In this document: one piece after another, positions 18,256 to 29,000 of the stretch | Position numbering within the stretch: the first letter of the stretch is position 1 | Layout: each line of letters opens with the position of its first letter | Assembly (NCBI GenBank): GCA_028281235.1 | Contig: JANQKG010000029.1 | Location: 1-64,000 of the forward strand | Reading direction: 5' to 3' | DNA length: 64,000 nt | Source of the DNA: Afifellaceae bacterium | GTDB lineage: Bacteria; Pseudomonadota; Alphaproteobacteria; Rhizobiales; Afifellaceae | The notes under the pieces: generated by a model | Databases searched by the model: none | The model's input: only the letters and a program-made list of their open reading frames with translations | Told to the model about the DNA's origin: nothing | Made by a program: the position numbers and the translations under genes

Positions 18256-19836
18256 ATGGACCAGGCCGCAAGCGTCGCCACGGCCGCCGGCGAGACTGTG
18301 CTGCTGGCGACCGACGGGCTGACCAAGCGCTTCGGGTCGCTCACCGCCTGCGACCACATCAGTCTCAATATCCGGCATGGCGAGGTGCATGCGCTGCTTG
18401 GCGAGAACGGCGCCGGCAAGTCGACGCTGGTGAAGATGCTCTACGGCTCGCTTGCGCCCGATGAGGGGCGCATTCTGTGGGAGGGGAGGCCGGTCACCAT
18501 CTCCAGCCCGGCGGAGGCGCGGCGTCTCGGCATCGGCATGGTGTTCCAGCATTTCTCGCTGTTTGAGGCGCTGAGCGTCGCGGACAACATTGCATTGGCG
18601 CTGCCGCCGCGCGGGCGACGCGAGCTTGCCGATACGATCCGCGCGGTGTCGCGCGAATATGGCCTGCCTCTCGATCCGTCCGCCGGCGTGGCGGACCTTT
18701 CCGTCGGCGAGCGCCAGCGGGTGGAGATCGTGCGCTGCCTCCTGCAGGAGCCGCGGCTCATCATCATGGATGAGCCGACTTCGGTGCTGACGCCGCAGGA
18801 GGCGGACCTTCTCTTCGTGACGCTGCGCCGGCTGTCGGCGGAGGGCGTTGCGATCCTCTACATCACGCACCGGCTGTCGGAGGTGCTGGAACTGGCGCAT
18901 CGCGCGACGATCCTGCGACGCGGCAAGCTTGTCGAGACGGCGGACCCGAAGGCGGAAAGCGCCAAGAGCCTTGCGGCCATGATGGTCGGCTCCGATGTCG
19001 GCGGGATCAAGCGTGAGGCAAGCGGACCGGCGGCGACGACGCCGCGGCTTGTTTTGAGCAACCTGTCGCTTCCCGCCGACAACCCCTTCGCCACGACGCT
19101 CAGCGACATCGCGCTGACGGTGAATGCCGGCGAGGTGCTCGGCGTCGCCGGGGTTGCCGGCAACGGCCAGTCGGAGTTCTTCGACGCCATATCCGGCGAG
19201 CGCCCCCTGGCGCGCGACGACATGATGCAGATCGACGGCAAGCCTGTGGGACGCGCCGGCGTGAATGCGCGCCGTCGTCTCGGCGCCGCATTCGTTCCGG
19301 AGGAGCGCATCGGCCACGGAGCCGTGCCGGGCTTCCGCTTGTCGGAGAATGTCGTGCTGACGCGTCACGGCACCGGCGAGCAGATCGCGCGCTTCGTCAT
19401 CGATCGCCGCGCGGCGCGTGATGTCGAATCGCGCGTTGGCGAGCGTTTCGATGTCCGCCGCTCCGGCCCCGACCCGAAAGCGAGTGCGCTTTCCGGTGGC
19501 AATCTGCAGAAATTCATCATGGGCCGTGAGATCGACCGCACGCCCGGCATTCTCGTCGTGAACCAGCCGACCTGGGGCGTCGATGCGGGCGCTGCGCGCG
19601 CCATTCGCCAGGCGCTGGTGGATCTGGCGCGCAACGGCTCCGCCGTCTTGATCATCAGCCAGGACCTTGACGAGATTTTCGAGATTGCCGACCGCGTCGC
19701 CGTGTTGTCGGAAGGCAAGCTCTCGCCGGCGCAGCCGACGGAGACATTGACGGCCGAAAAGGTCGGGCTTCTGATGGGCGGCGTGCATCATGCGCATGAC
19801 GGGCTCCCGCATGAGGAGAATGCGCGTGCGTCTTGA
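18256..19836 (+). CDS. ABC transporter ATP-binding protein, BMP/nucleoside-type importer
   Basis: 526 residues, two nucleotide-binding domains in one chain, as in sugar and nucleoside importers of the RbsA/YufO type. Domain 1 is complete: Walker A GENGAGKST, signature LSVGERQRVEI, Walker B LIIMDEPTS. Domain 2 has a degenerate Walker A (GVAGNGQSEFF) but keeps the signature LSGGNLQKFIM and VVNQPTWGVD, which is normal for this group. It powers uptake by the two permeases and BMP-family binding protein encoded just downstream. The permease start lies inside its 3' end, so translation is coupled. Confidence 0.93.
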   Translation: MDQAASVATAAGETVLLATDGLTKRFGSLTACDHISLNIRHGEVHALLGENGAGKSTLVKMLYGSLAPDEGRILWEGRPVTISSPAEARRLGIGMVFQHFSLFEALSVADNIALALPPRGRRELADTIRAVSREYGLPLDPSAGVADLSVGERQRVEIVRCLLQEPRLIIMDEPTSVLTPQEADLLFVTLRRLSAEGVAILYITHRLSEVLELAHRATILRRGKLVETADPKAESAKSLAAMMVGSDVGGIKREASGPAATTPRLVLSNLSLPADNPFATTLSDIALTVNAGEVLGVAGVAGNGQSEFFDAISGERPLARDDMMQIDGKPVGRAGVNARRRLGAAFVPEERIGHGAVPGFRLSENVVLTRHGTGEQIARFVIDRRAARDVESRVGERFDVRRSGPDPKASALSGGNLQKFIMGREIDRTPGILVVNQPTWGVDAGAARAIRQALVDLARNGSAVLIISQDLDEIFEIADRVAVLSEGKLSPAQPTETLTAEKVGLLMGGVHHAHDGLPHEENARAS

Positions 19837-20905
19837 ACTGATCCGCCGGCCCGCGCCGTCGACGCTGATGACGGTCGCCTCGCCGTTGGTCGCCGTGGCG
19901 CTGACGGTGGCGACCGGCTTTGTGATCTTCGCAGCCTTTGGCGTCGATCCGCTGGAGGCGCTCTACTTCTTCTTCATTGAGCCGCTAACGGCCGCGTGGT
20001 CGCTTGAGGAGTTGGTGGTTAAGGCGACGCCGATCGTGCTGATCGCGATCGGGTTGTCGGTCTGCTTCCTCTCCAACACCTGGAATATCGGGGCGGAGGG
20101 TCAGCTCATCGCCGGCGCCATCTTCGGCTCCATCCCGCCGATCTTCTTCCCCGAATGGCAAGGGCCGCTCATCCTGCCGGTCATGATTGCCATGGGCATT
20201 CTCGGCGGCATGCTCTATGGCGCCATTCCTGCGGTCCTCAAGGTACGCTTCGGCGCCAACGAAATCCTGACGAGCCTGATGCTGGTCTATGTCGCCCAGC
20301 TTATGGTCGACTATCTGGCGCGCGGCCCGTGGCGGAACCCTGAAGGCCTGAACTTTCCCGACAGCCGGCCATTCGAAGGCTGGCAGCTTCTGCCAAAACT
20401 CTTCGGCACCGAAATCCATCTCTCCATCGCCTTCGTCATCTTGGCGGTGGTGGTGGTCGCCTTCGTGATGCGCTCCACGATCACCGGATTTCAGGTGCGT
20501 GTCATCGGTGAGGCGCCGCGCGCCGGCGCGTTCGCCGGCTTCAGCCGCAACCGTATGATCCTGCTGGTCTTCCTGATCTCCGGCGGCTTTGCCGGACTGG
20601 CCGGCGTCAGCGAAGTGGCCGGGCCGATCGGGCAACTCAGGATCTCCGTATCGCCCGGCTACGGCTTCACGGCCATCATCGTGGCGTTTCTGGGCCGGCT
20701 CAATCCGATCGGCATTCTCATCGCGGGCTTCGTCCTGGCGCTGACGTTCCTCGGCGGGGAGGGGGCGCAGATCATGCTCGGCCTGCCGGAGCAGATGACG
20801 CGCGTCTTCCAGGGGATGCTGCTTTTCTACGTGCTCGCCTGCGACACGTTCATCCATTACCGCGTGCGTGTTCGCACTAAGCACGCAGCCGCGGCGGAGG
20901 CGTGA
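19826..20905 (+). CDS. ABC transporter permease, BMP/nucleoside-type (YufP-like)
   Basis: 359 residues taking GTG at 19826, which sits 7 bases after AGGAG; in-frame ATGs at 19790, 19811 and 19820 are alternatives. Eight to ten hydrophobic segments. Family motifs: PLEALYFFFIEPLTAAWSLE at the N-terminus, NIGAEGQLIAGAIFGS, RFGANEILTSLMLVYVAQ, and GFAGLAGVSEVAGPIGQL. This is one half of the heterodimeric channel of a branched-chain/sugar-type importer for BMP-family binding proteins. It overlaps the ATPase gene and is followed at once by the second permease gene. Confidence 0.92.
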   Translation: MRLELIRRPAPSTLMTVASPLVAVALTVATGFVIFAAFGVDPLEALYFFFIEPLTAAWSLEELVVKATPIVLIAIGLSVCFLSNTWNIGAEGQLIAGAIFGSIPPIFFPEWQGPLILPVMIAMGILGGMLYGAIPAVLKVRFGANEILTSLMLVYVAQLMVDYLARGPWRNPEGLNFPDSRPFEGWQLLPKLFGTEIHLSIAFVILAVVVVAFVMRSTITGFQVRVIGEAPRAGAFAGFSRNRMILLVFLISGGFAGLAGVSEVAGPIGQLRISVSPGYGFTAIIVAFLGRLNPIGILIAGFVLALTFLGGEGAQIMLGLPEQMTRVFQGMLLFYVLACDTFIHYRVRVRTKHAAAAEA

Positions 20906-20906
20906 G

Positions 20907-21827
20907 ATGGGCATGATCGAAGGCATTATGCTGACCATCATCACGGCCGCGACGCCGTTGTTGATCGCCGCACTCGGCGAATTGGTGGCGGAACGCTCCG
21001 GCGTCCTCAATCTCGGTGTGGAAGGCATGATGGCCGTGGGCGCGGTGTGCGGCTTCGCGGTAGCCTTTGAGACAGGAGAGCCGGTGCTGGGCTTCCTGGC
21101 GGCGATTGCCGGCGGAATCATCATGGCGGCGCTCTTCGGCGTCGTCACGCTGATCTTCGTCGCCAATCAGGTGGCGTCCGGTCTGGCGCTCACTTTGTTC
21201 GGTCTTGGCCTATCGGGCATGCTCGGTTCCGCCTATGTCGGCCGCCCGGGCGTCGGCATGGGGAACCTTGACATTCCGGTGCTCTCCGACCTGCCTCTGG
21301 TGGGGGCGCTCGTCTTCGGCCTCGACCCGATCACCTATGTCGCGGCGGCGCTGGCGGTGGCGGTGTGGTGGTTCCTGTTCCGCTCACGCGGCGGGCTGGT
21401 TCTGCGCGCCGTGGGCGACAGCCATGCCTCGGCGCACGCGCTCGGCTATAACGTGATCGGCGTGCGCTTCATGGCGGTGCTTTTCGGCGGCGCCTGCGCC
21501 GGCCTTGCCGGCGGCTACCTGTCGCTCGTCTATACGCCGCAATGGGCTCAGGACATGACCAACGGACGCGGATGGATCGCGCTGGCGCTGGTCGTGTTCG
21601 CCACCTGGCTGCCGGGCCGCGTTGTGCTCGGGGCGCTCATTTTTGGCGCCGTCAGCATCCTTCAGCTTCATGCCCAGGCCAGAGACGTGGCCGTGGCGTC
21701 GCAGTTCCTGTCGATGCTGCCCTATCTCACCACGATCGTGGTGCTGGTCATCATATCGCGCAACCGTCTGCTTCTCAGAGTGAACACGCCGGCCTGCCTG
21801 GGTCAGCCTTTCGTGCCGGACCGCTGA
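20907..21827 (+). CDS. ABC transporter permease, BMP/nucleoside-type (YufQ-like)
   Basis: 306 residues from ATG at 20907, one base after the first permease's stop and 6 bases after GGAGG; an upstream in-frame ATG at 20868 lies inside the previous gene. About nine hydrophobic segments. It has AATPLLIAALGELVAERSGV followed by LNLGVEGMMAVGA, the hallmark of the second permease in BMP-type systems, and LRAVGDSHASAHALGYNV as the cytosolic EAA-like coupling loop. It forms the second half of the channel. Confidence 0.93.
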   Translation: MGMIEGIMLTIITAATPLLIAALGELVAERSGVLNLGVEGMMAVGAVCGFAVAFETGEPVLGFLAAIAGGIIMAALFGVVTLIFVANQVASGLALTLFGLGLSGMLGSAYVGRPGVGMGNLDIPVLSDLPLVGALVFGLDPITYVAAALAVAVWWFLFRSRGGLVLRAVGDSHASAHALGYNVIGVRFMAVLFGGACAGLAGGYLSLVYTPQWAQDMTNGRGWIALALVVFATWLPGRVVLGALIFGAVSILQLHAQARDVAVASQFLSMLPYLTTIVVLVIISRNRLLLRVNTPACLGQPFVPDR

Positions 21828-21918
21828 TGGGCTAAGCTCGGCGCAAATTCGGCCGTGCCGCGGCGGTTTGTGGCCCGGTCCTTGCAAGGACGATTGTGGA
21901 CGTTCCAACAGGGAGACG

Positions 21919-22992
21919 ATGATGAAAAGAGCGATCACCGCCTGCGGGGCGGTATTGGCGCTGGCGCTGGCGGCGGGCACGGCCACGGCTGAGGACAAGC
22001 TTAAGGTCTGCTTCGTCTATGTGGGCCCCCATAATGACGGCGGCTGGAGCGAGGGCCACGAGCATGGGCGCGAGATGCTTCAGGAGGCGCTCAACGACAA
22101 GGTCGAGTCCAGCTATGTGGAGAATGTCGCGGAGGGCCCTGACGCGGAGCGCGCGATCGAACGCCTGGCGCGATCCGGCTGCGGGCTCATCTTCACCACG
22201 TCGTTCGGCTTCATGGACCCGACGATCGCGGCGGCTGAGAAGTTTCCCGACGTGAAGTTCGAGCACGCCACCGGCTACAAGACCGCCGACAACGTGACCA
22301 GCTACAATGCGCGCTTCTATCAGGGCCGCTACATCATCGGGCAGATCGCTGCCAAGATCTCCGAGGCGGGCGTGGCCGGCTACATCGCTTCGTTCCCGAT
22401 CCCTGAGGTGGTGATGGGCATCAACGCCTTCATGCTCGGGGCGCAGTCGGTCAATCCGGACTTCCAGGTCAAGATCGTGTGGATCAACACGTGGTTCGAT
22501 CCGGCCAAGGAAGCCGACGCGGCCAAGGCGCTCTTCGACCAGGGGGCGGACATCATCACGCAGCACACGGATTCGCCGGCACCGCTGCAGATCGCCGAGG
22601 AGCGCGGGCTGCACGCATTCGGCCAGGCGTTCGACCAGATCGAGTTCGCGCCCAATGCACAGCTCACCGCCATCATCGACAATTGGGGGCCGTACTATAT
22701 TGAGCGCGCCCAGGCTGTGCTCAACGGTACATGGGAAACGCAATCGACCTGGTATGGGCTGAAAGAAGGTCTGGTCGTGATGGCGCCCTACACCAACATG
22801 CCGGACGACGTGAAGGCGGAGGCTCAAGCCACTGAAGCCGCTATCACGAACGGCGAGCTGCATCCGTTCAAGGGACCGATCTTCAATCAGGCCGGCGAGC
22901 AGGTCATCGGCGAGGGCGAGAACCTCGACGACGGCACGCTGCTCGGCATGAACTGGTACGTGCAGGGCATCGACGACCAGTTGCCGCAATAG
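21919..22992 (+). CDS. BMP-family ABC transporter substrate-binding protein
   Basis: 357 residues from ATG at 21919, preceded by GGGAG. A signal peptide ends near residue 25 (GTATAEDKL). The mature protein starts KVCFVYVGPHNDGGWSEGHE, the standard opening of basic-membrane-protein family periplasmic binding proteins, followed by ARSGCGLIFTTSFGFMDP and ARFYQGRYIIGQIAAKIS. Characterised members bind purine nucleosides (PnrA/TmpC) and others thiamine-like or riboflavin ligands. A nucleoside ligand is the best guess but is not shown by sequence. Last gene of the four-gene import operon, with a strong terminator after it. Confidence 0.93.
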   Translation: MMKRAITACGAVLALALAAGTATAEDKLKVCFVYVGPHNDGGWSEGHEHGREMLQEALNDKVESSYVENVAEGPDAERAIERLARSGCGLIFTTSFGFMDPTIAAAEKFPDVKFEHATGYKTADNVTSYNARFYQGRYIIGQIAAKISEAGVAGYIASFPIPEVVMGINAFMLGAQSVNPDFQVKIVWINTWFDPAKEADAAKALFDQGADIITQHTDSPAPLQIAEERGLHAFGQAFDQIEFAPNAQLTAIIDNWGPYYIERAQAVLNGTWETQSTWYGLKEGLVVMAPYTNMPDDVKAEAQATEAAITNGELHPFKGPIFNQAGEQVIGEGENLDDGTLLGMNWYVQGIDDQLPQ

Positions 22993-23044
22993 CGCCACAG
23001 ATTGGGCACGCCCCGCGCTAGGGGCGTTGCCAGCGGCGGTTGAG

Positions 23045-23086
23045 ACCGGCGGGAGCATGCGCTCTCGCCGGTTTCTTTTATTTTTC
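23045..23086 (+). terminator. Intrinsic terminator of the BMP-type ABC operon
   Basis: Stem ACCGGCGGGAGC (23045-23056) pairs with GCTCTCGCCGGT (23061-23072) with one G-U pair and a 4-base ATGC loop, followed by TTCTTTTATTTTT. This is a textbook Rho-independent terminator, the strongest in the window. Confidence 0.9.
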
Positions 23087-23183
23087 AGGCTATTACTAGC
23101 GCTAATTCAGGTGAGATTTCGGTCGAACATGCTCGCCTGGCGTGGGTCTCGCCGAATGATTCCCGCCAGTTGGCCGCCTTACT

Positions 23184-23269
23184 TTTGTTGTATTCCTGCA
23201 ACAAATCCGCCAACCCGTTGACGAATTTGACGCTTTAAATCGGGGCGGCTGTGGACAGGCTGTGGACAA
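23184..23269. promoter_or_regulatory. Inverted repeat and paired DnaA-box-like sites upstream of the Asn-Gly-His protein
   Basis: An inverted repeat TTTGTTG (23184-23190), 8 bases, CAACAAA (23199-23205) lies about 100 bases before the gene at 23307. Two direct copies of TGTGGACA follow, at 23250 and 23261, 11 bases apart, about one helical turn. The second, TGTGGACAA, is one base from the complement of the DnaA box TTATCCACA. A dyad and phased direct repeats suggest a controlled promoter; the binding protein is unknown. The segment 23090-23180 shows nothing else. Confidence 0.4.
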
Positions 23270-23306
23270 CCCGTTTTGTTGGGACCGCGGCGTAGGGGGA
23301 GTTATC

Positions 23307-23828
23307 ATGTCTGGATCCCACGGCGACCTATTCCGCGAAATCGGCAAGCTGGTGCTTGCCGCGCATGCCGGTCAGTCCATCGACTTGGCAGCCAAATCCG
23401 AAGAACTGGCCGAGCGCTACGGCAATCTCCACATGCCGGCGGAGCTTATTGCCAAAGCCATTGCGCGCTCGCTCAGCGCAATCAGCGTATCCATGGCGAT
23501 CATCTCGGAGCGCCACGCAACAGCAGGCCTCAATGGCACGAACGGCAACGGTCACGCCAACGGCAACGGGTCGGGGGAAGGCGAGCACGCTGCGATCAAC
23601 GGCAACGGCCACAGCAATGGTCATGGCACCAACGGTAACGGTGTTTACGGTCATGGGGCCAACAGCAATGGCCATGCCAATGGCGACAGCGAGATGCATG
23701 CCAACGGCGGCGACGCATCGCATGGCGACAAGGCTGATGACCAGGGCGACGTCCAGTCGGCCGAAAACCAGGCGCAGGCGGCATCAGAACTCTTCCCGTC
23801 GGGTCTGCGGTTGTCGGTTCTGAGCTAG
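23307..23828 (+). CDS. Unknown protein with helical N-terminal domain and Asn-Gly-His-rich region
   Basis: 173 residues from ATG at 23307, preceded by GGGGGAG; I do not recognise the family. Residues 1-70 are predicted helical (LFREIGKLVLAAHAGQSIDL, then SEELAERYGNLHMPAELIAK, then SLSAISVSMAIISERH), with no signal peptide or membrane segment. Residues 73-140 are low complexity, dominated by Asn, Gly and His in short units such as NGNGHANGNG, NGHSNGHG and NSNGHANG; ten or so histidines could bind metal. Residues 141-160 are acidic, and the C-terminus ends in a hydrophobic SELFPSGLRLSVLS. Its codon use looks like that of its neighbours. The gene is monocistronic. Confidence 0.75.
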   Translation: MSGSHGDLFREIGKLVLAAHAGQSIDLAAKSEELAERYGNLHMPAELIAKAIARSLSAISVSMAIISERHATAGLNGTNGNGHANGNGSGEGEHAAINGNGHSNGHGTNGNGVYGHGANSNGHANGDSEMHANGGDASHGDKADDQGDVQSAENQAQAASELFPSGLRLSVLS

Positions 23829-23850
23829 GCATTCGGCCCCCCCGCTGCTT

Positions 23851-24014
23851 CGTAGCCCGCATGGAGCGTGAGCGGAATGCGTCTATGCAGCTAGGTTCCA
23901 GCGAACCTCTGTCGTCATTGCCGGGCTTGACCCGGCAATCCAAAAAACACAGCACAACGTCTGCCGTTTTGAGAGCGGAATGGATGCCCGGATCAAGTCC
24001 GGGTATGACGACAG
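23851..24014. repeat. Type A and type B palindromic repeats
   Basis: Type A variant CGTAGCCCGCATGGAGCGTG at 23851-23882, then a full type B pair at 23911-24014 (CATTGCCGGGCTTGACCCGG facing ATGCCCGGATCAAGTCCGGG). The type B arms are nearly identical to those at 4208-4312 while the spacer between them differs. Lies between convergent genes. Confidence 0.85.
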
Positions 24015-24042
24015 TGGGTCTTCGTCGAGGTTTGCCCGCCGC

Positions 24043-24465
24043 CTAGCCGACGATCTCGTTGTCGCTGAAGAAGAAGGCGATCTCCGCCTTCGCCGTGTCC
24101 GGGCCGTCGGAGCCGTGCACGGAATTCTCGCCCAGGCTTCTGGCATACTCAGCACGAATGGTGCCCGGGGCGGCGTCCTTGGGATTGGTGGCGCCCATGA
24201 TTTCACGGTTCTTGGCGATGGCGTCCTCGCCTTCCAGTACCTGCACGACGACGGGGCCCGACATCATGAACTCCACGAGTTCGCCGAAGAACGGCCGTTC
24301 CTTGTGGACGGCGTAGAAGCCTTCCGCCTGTTCACGCGTCATGTGAATGCGCTTCTGCGCCACGATACGGAGCCCGGCGCCCTCAAGCTTATCGATGATC
24401 TTGCCGGTGATGTTCCGCTCGGTCGCGTCGGGCTTGATGATGGAGAACGTGCGCTCGGTGGCCAT
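24043..24465 (-). CDS. ndk: Nucleoside diphosphate kinase
   Basis: 140 residues, the standard length, from ATG at 24465; the upstream in-frame ATG at 24546 would add non-homologous residues. It transfers the gamma-phosphate of ATP to nucleoside diphosphates through a phosphohistidine. Visible motifs: [15 protein letters not shown] at the N-terminus, and the active-site histidine in [20 protein letters not shown]. Cytosolic, single gene. It lies tail to tail with the Asn-Gly-His protein gene across two repeats, and head to head with katG. Confidence 0.97.
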   Translation of the reverse strand: MATERTFSIIKPDATERNITGKIIDKLEGAGLRIVAQKRIHMTREQAEGFYAVHKERPFFGELVEFMMSGPVVVQVLEGEDAIAKNREIMGATNPKDAAPGTIRAEYARSLGENSVHGSDGPDTAKAEIAFFFSDNEIVG

Positions 24466-24555
24466 GATGTCCCTTGGTTTTCGGCGTTGAGTTGCCTGGC
24501 TTATGGGGCAGGAACCGGGCGTCGGGCAAGTCGTGCGGCGCTGCACATGCCATAA

Positions 24556-26949
<2,394 letters not shown>

Positions 26950-26996
26950 GAGCGGCTGGCGGGAGGCCACCGGGCTCGTTCGCACGCCCTCTCGTT

Positions 26997-27188
26997 TGTC
27001 ATTCCGGAAAGCGCGGGAACGCGCTTGTCCGGAACCTATAATCCGAAGAGGGCAGGGTGAGTACGGGCGCTTGGTCCTCACCGAAGGTGTTCATGGCTCC
27101 CGGTCTCGGCCTGCGGCCGAACCGGGATGACAGACGAGAGGTTGGAGCGCGGCTCCTATAACCTCCCCCTCAAGGGAGGGTTGATCGC
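26997..27188. repeat. Paired palindromic repeat (C2 and C1) and type D fragment
   Basis: Unit C2 (TCATTCCGGAAAGCGCGGGA onward, from 26998) faces unit C1 (ending CGGCCGAACCGGGATGACAG, near 27132). A type D fragment, ACCTCCCCCTCAAGGGAGGG, follows at 27160-27180. Between convergent katG and the GST gene. Confidence 0.85.
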
Positions 27189-27216
27189 AGCAGGTTCGGC
27201 GTAGGCCATGTCCCGC

Positions 27217-27915
27217 CTAAGCCGCGTTCACCCGTGGCGCGGCGCGGGCGATACCGCCGTGGAGATCGAGCGCGCGCTCAAACCACTTTGAGACCTCGTT
27301 CTCCGGCGGCAATGGCAATTGGCCGGCGATCACCGTCAGCCACATCAACGACCCGAAGAGAATGTAATCGGCGAAGCGTGGCGTCGGGCCGCCGAGCCAA
27401 TCATGGAAGCGCAATGTGCGACGCGCCGGGAGAAGCGCTTGGCGCAAAGCTTCGGCGTTCGCCTCCACGCCGGTCTGGTGTTCCTCAAGGCTGCGCCCAA
27501 GACGCTCCTCCCGGCTGCGACGGAAGTAGTCCTGGTCCGCGTCGCCAAGCGTCTCCCAGATCGTCTTCGCCATCATGCGCATGATGATCGAGTGCAGCGT
27601 ACCATTGACCCAAGTCTCAATCAGCCGGCAGGACGCGATGGACGCGTCGTCGCCGAAGAGCGGCGGCGGGTCGGGATAGGTGCGCTCCAGATAAAGCGCG
27701 ATCTCAAAGGAATCGTGCGTGATCGTGCCGTTGTCGTTGAGGACCGGCAGGGTCGGCGACGCACCGCCTTCGATACTTGCGATCTCAGTGAAGGCGGTCG
27801 GCCGCGTCTCCGGCGTGAGCCCTTTATGCGCAAGCGCCATCCTGACGCGCCAGCAATAGGGGCTGAACAGATGCTTCGGGTCACGCCCGCACAAATCATA
27901 AAGGAGGATCGCCAT
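27217..27915 (-). CDS. Glutathione S-transferase family protein
   Basis: 232 residues. N-terminal thioredoxin-like domain: LLYDLCGRDPKHLFSPYCWR, VRMALAHKGL, then LPVLNDNGTITHDSFEIALY, in which the cis-Pro and the glutathione-binding D-S pair are visible. The C-terminal all-helical domain includes GPTPRFADYILFGSLMWL with the N-capping box region. The catalytic residue of this class is probably the Ser or Cys in FSPYCWR. The substrate is not predictable. It is transcribed away from oxyR across a 132-base region with two palindromes, so OxyR control is plausible, and it lies between katG and oxyR. Confidence 0.88.
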   Translation of the reverse strand: MAILLYDLCGRDPKHLFSPYCWRVRMALAHKGLTPETRPTAFTEIASIEGGASPTLPVLNDNGTITHDSFEIALYLERTYPDPPPLFGDDASIASCRLIETWVNGTLHSIIMRMMAKTIWETLGDADQDYFRRSREERLGRSLEEHQTGVEANAEALRQALLPARRTLRFHDWLGGPTPRFADYILFGSLMWLTVIAGQLPLPPENEVSKWFERALDLHGGIARAAPRVNAA

Positions 27916-27988
27916 GGCCGGCCCGTGATTGGTGTTCTGCGGGCAAGGTGGCCGAACCGCCCGGCGGCGACAAGCGATTTTGATGATA

Positions 27989-28034
27989 GGTCATTTGCAT
28001 GACCACGTCCGCTGCGATAAACAATATCTATCGC
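27989..28034. promoter_or_regulatory. Two palindromes in the GST-oxyR divergent promoter region
   Basis: GGTCATTTGCATGACC (27989-28004) is a perfect 6+4+6 dyad. GCGATA (28014-28019), 9 bases, TATCGC (28029-28034) is a second, ending 13 bases before the oxyR start. They are placed for autoregulation of oxyR and control of the divergent GST gene. Assignment to OxyR is inferred from position. Confidence 0.5.
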
Positions 28035-28047
28035 ATGAAGGTCGTCC

Positions 28048-28986
28048 ATGTCGTTGAAAACACTCTCGCTTCGCGATCTGGAATATGCCGTCGCGGTCGC
28101 TGAGGAGCGGCATTTCGGTCGCGCGGCCGCGCGCTGCCATGTCTCGCAACCGGCGCTGTCGGCGCAGGTGAAGAAGCTGGAGGACATGCTCGGCGCACAG
28201 CTTTTCGAGCGCACGCCGCGCGGCGTGATCGTGACGGAAAGCGGCAAGATCCTGATCCGCCAGTCGCGGCGGATGCTCGACGAGGGTCGCCGGTTCCTGG
28301 AACTCGCATCGGCTTCGGGCGCGCTGTCGGGCGAGTTGCGCATTGATGCGATCGCCACGCTCGGGCCGTATATCGTGCCGCATATTCTGCGGCCGCTCCG
28401 CCGGCGCTTTAAAGGCGTCTCGTTCGTCCTTCGGGAAGGGCAGACCCACGACATCGTTGCCGCGCTCGCCGCCGGTGAGACGGACCTGGCGCTTCTCTCA
28501 CCGCCGGTGCGCGAGGAGGGGCTGGCGCTGCTGCCGCTTTTCGACGAGCCGTTCGTGGCGATTCATCCCGCCGATATTGCGCTGGCGGATCGCACGCCGA
28601 TCACCATCGACGATCTCGACGACGCCAATATGCTTCTCCTGGAGGACGGGCATTGCCTGCGCGACCAGGCGCTTGCGCTCTGCGCCCGCGCCGATCCGAA
28701 GGCGCGCCGCCACGCCACCAGTCTGGAGACGTTGCGCCATATGGTGGCTGCGGGCGCCGGCTGCTCGCTCATTCCCGCTCTTGCGGCGGAGGGCCGAGAG
28801 AGCGTCGGCGGCTTGCTGCGCTACGTGGAGATCGACGATCCACGCGCGCATCGCACGATCGCGCTCGCCTTCCGCGCGACCGACCCGCGCGCTGCGCATT
28901 ATCGAGCGATCGGCGAGACGATCGTTGAAAGCTTGCCCAAATGCGTACGGCCGATCGCGCAGCCGAAAGCGAAGAAGAATCACTGA
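28048..28986 (+). CDS. oxyR: Hydrogen-peroxide-sensing LysR-type regulator OxyR
   Basis: 312 residues. LysR-type: N-terminal winged helix-turn-helix with LRDLEYAVAVAEERHFGRAA and CHVSQPALSAQVKKLEDMLG, then a two-lobed sensor domain. The OxyR signature is LEDGHCLRDQALALC, with cysteines C203 and C212 spaced as the redox pair C199/C208 of E. coli OxyR, which forms a disulfide on peroxide exposure. This makes the assignment firmer than for a generic LysR protein. It probably activates katG upstream and regulates itself. The DinB-family gene starts 14 bases after its stop. Confidence 0.95.
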   Translation: MSLKTLSLRDLEYAVAVAEERHFGRAAARCHVSQPALSAQVKKLEDMLGAQLFERTPRGVIVTESGKILIRQSRRMLDEGRRFLELASASGALSGELRIDAIATLGPYIVPHILRPLRRRFKGVSFVLREGQTHDIVAALAAGETDLALLSPPVREEGLALLPLFDEPFVAIHPADIALADRTPITIDDLDDANMLLLEDGHCLRDQALALCARADPKARRHATSLETLRHMVAAGAGCSLIPALAAEGRESVGGLLRYVEIDDPRAHRTIALAFRATDPRAAHYRAIGETIVESLPKCVRPIAQPKAKKNH

Positions 28987-29000
28987 ACAAAGGCAACGAC

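Noticed and set aside
19130-19180. Degenerate second Walker A in the BMP-type ABC ATPase as a sign of inactivation
   Set aside because: The second site GVAGNGQSE is normally degenerate in this RbsA-like group.
18229-19812. 527-codon minus-strand open frame opposite the BMP-type ABC ATPase
   Set aside because: The plus-strand gene has complete Walker and signature motifs; the opposite frame has no recognisable motif.
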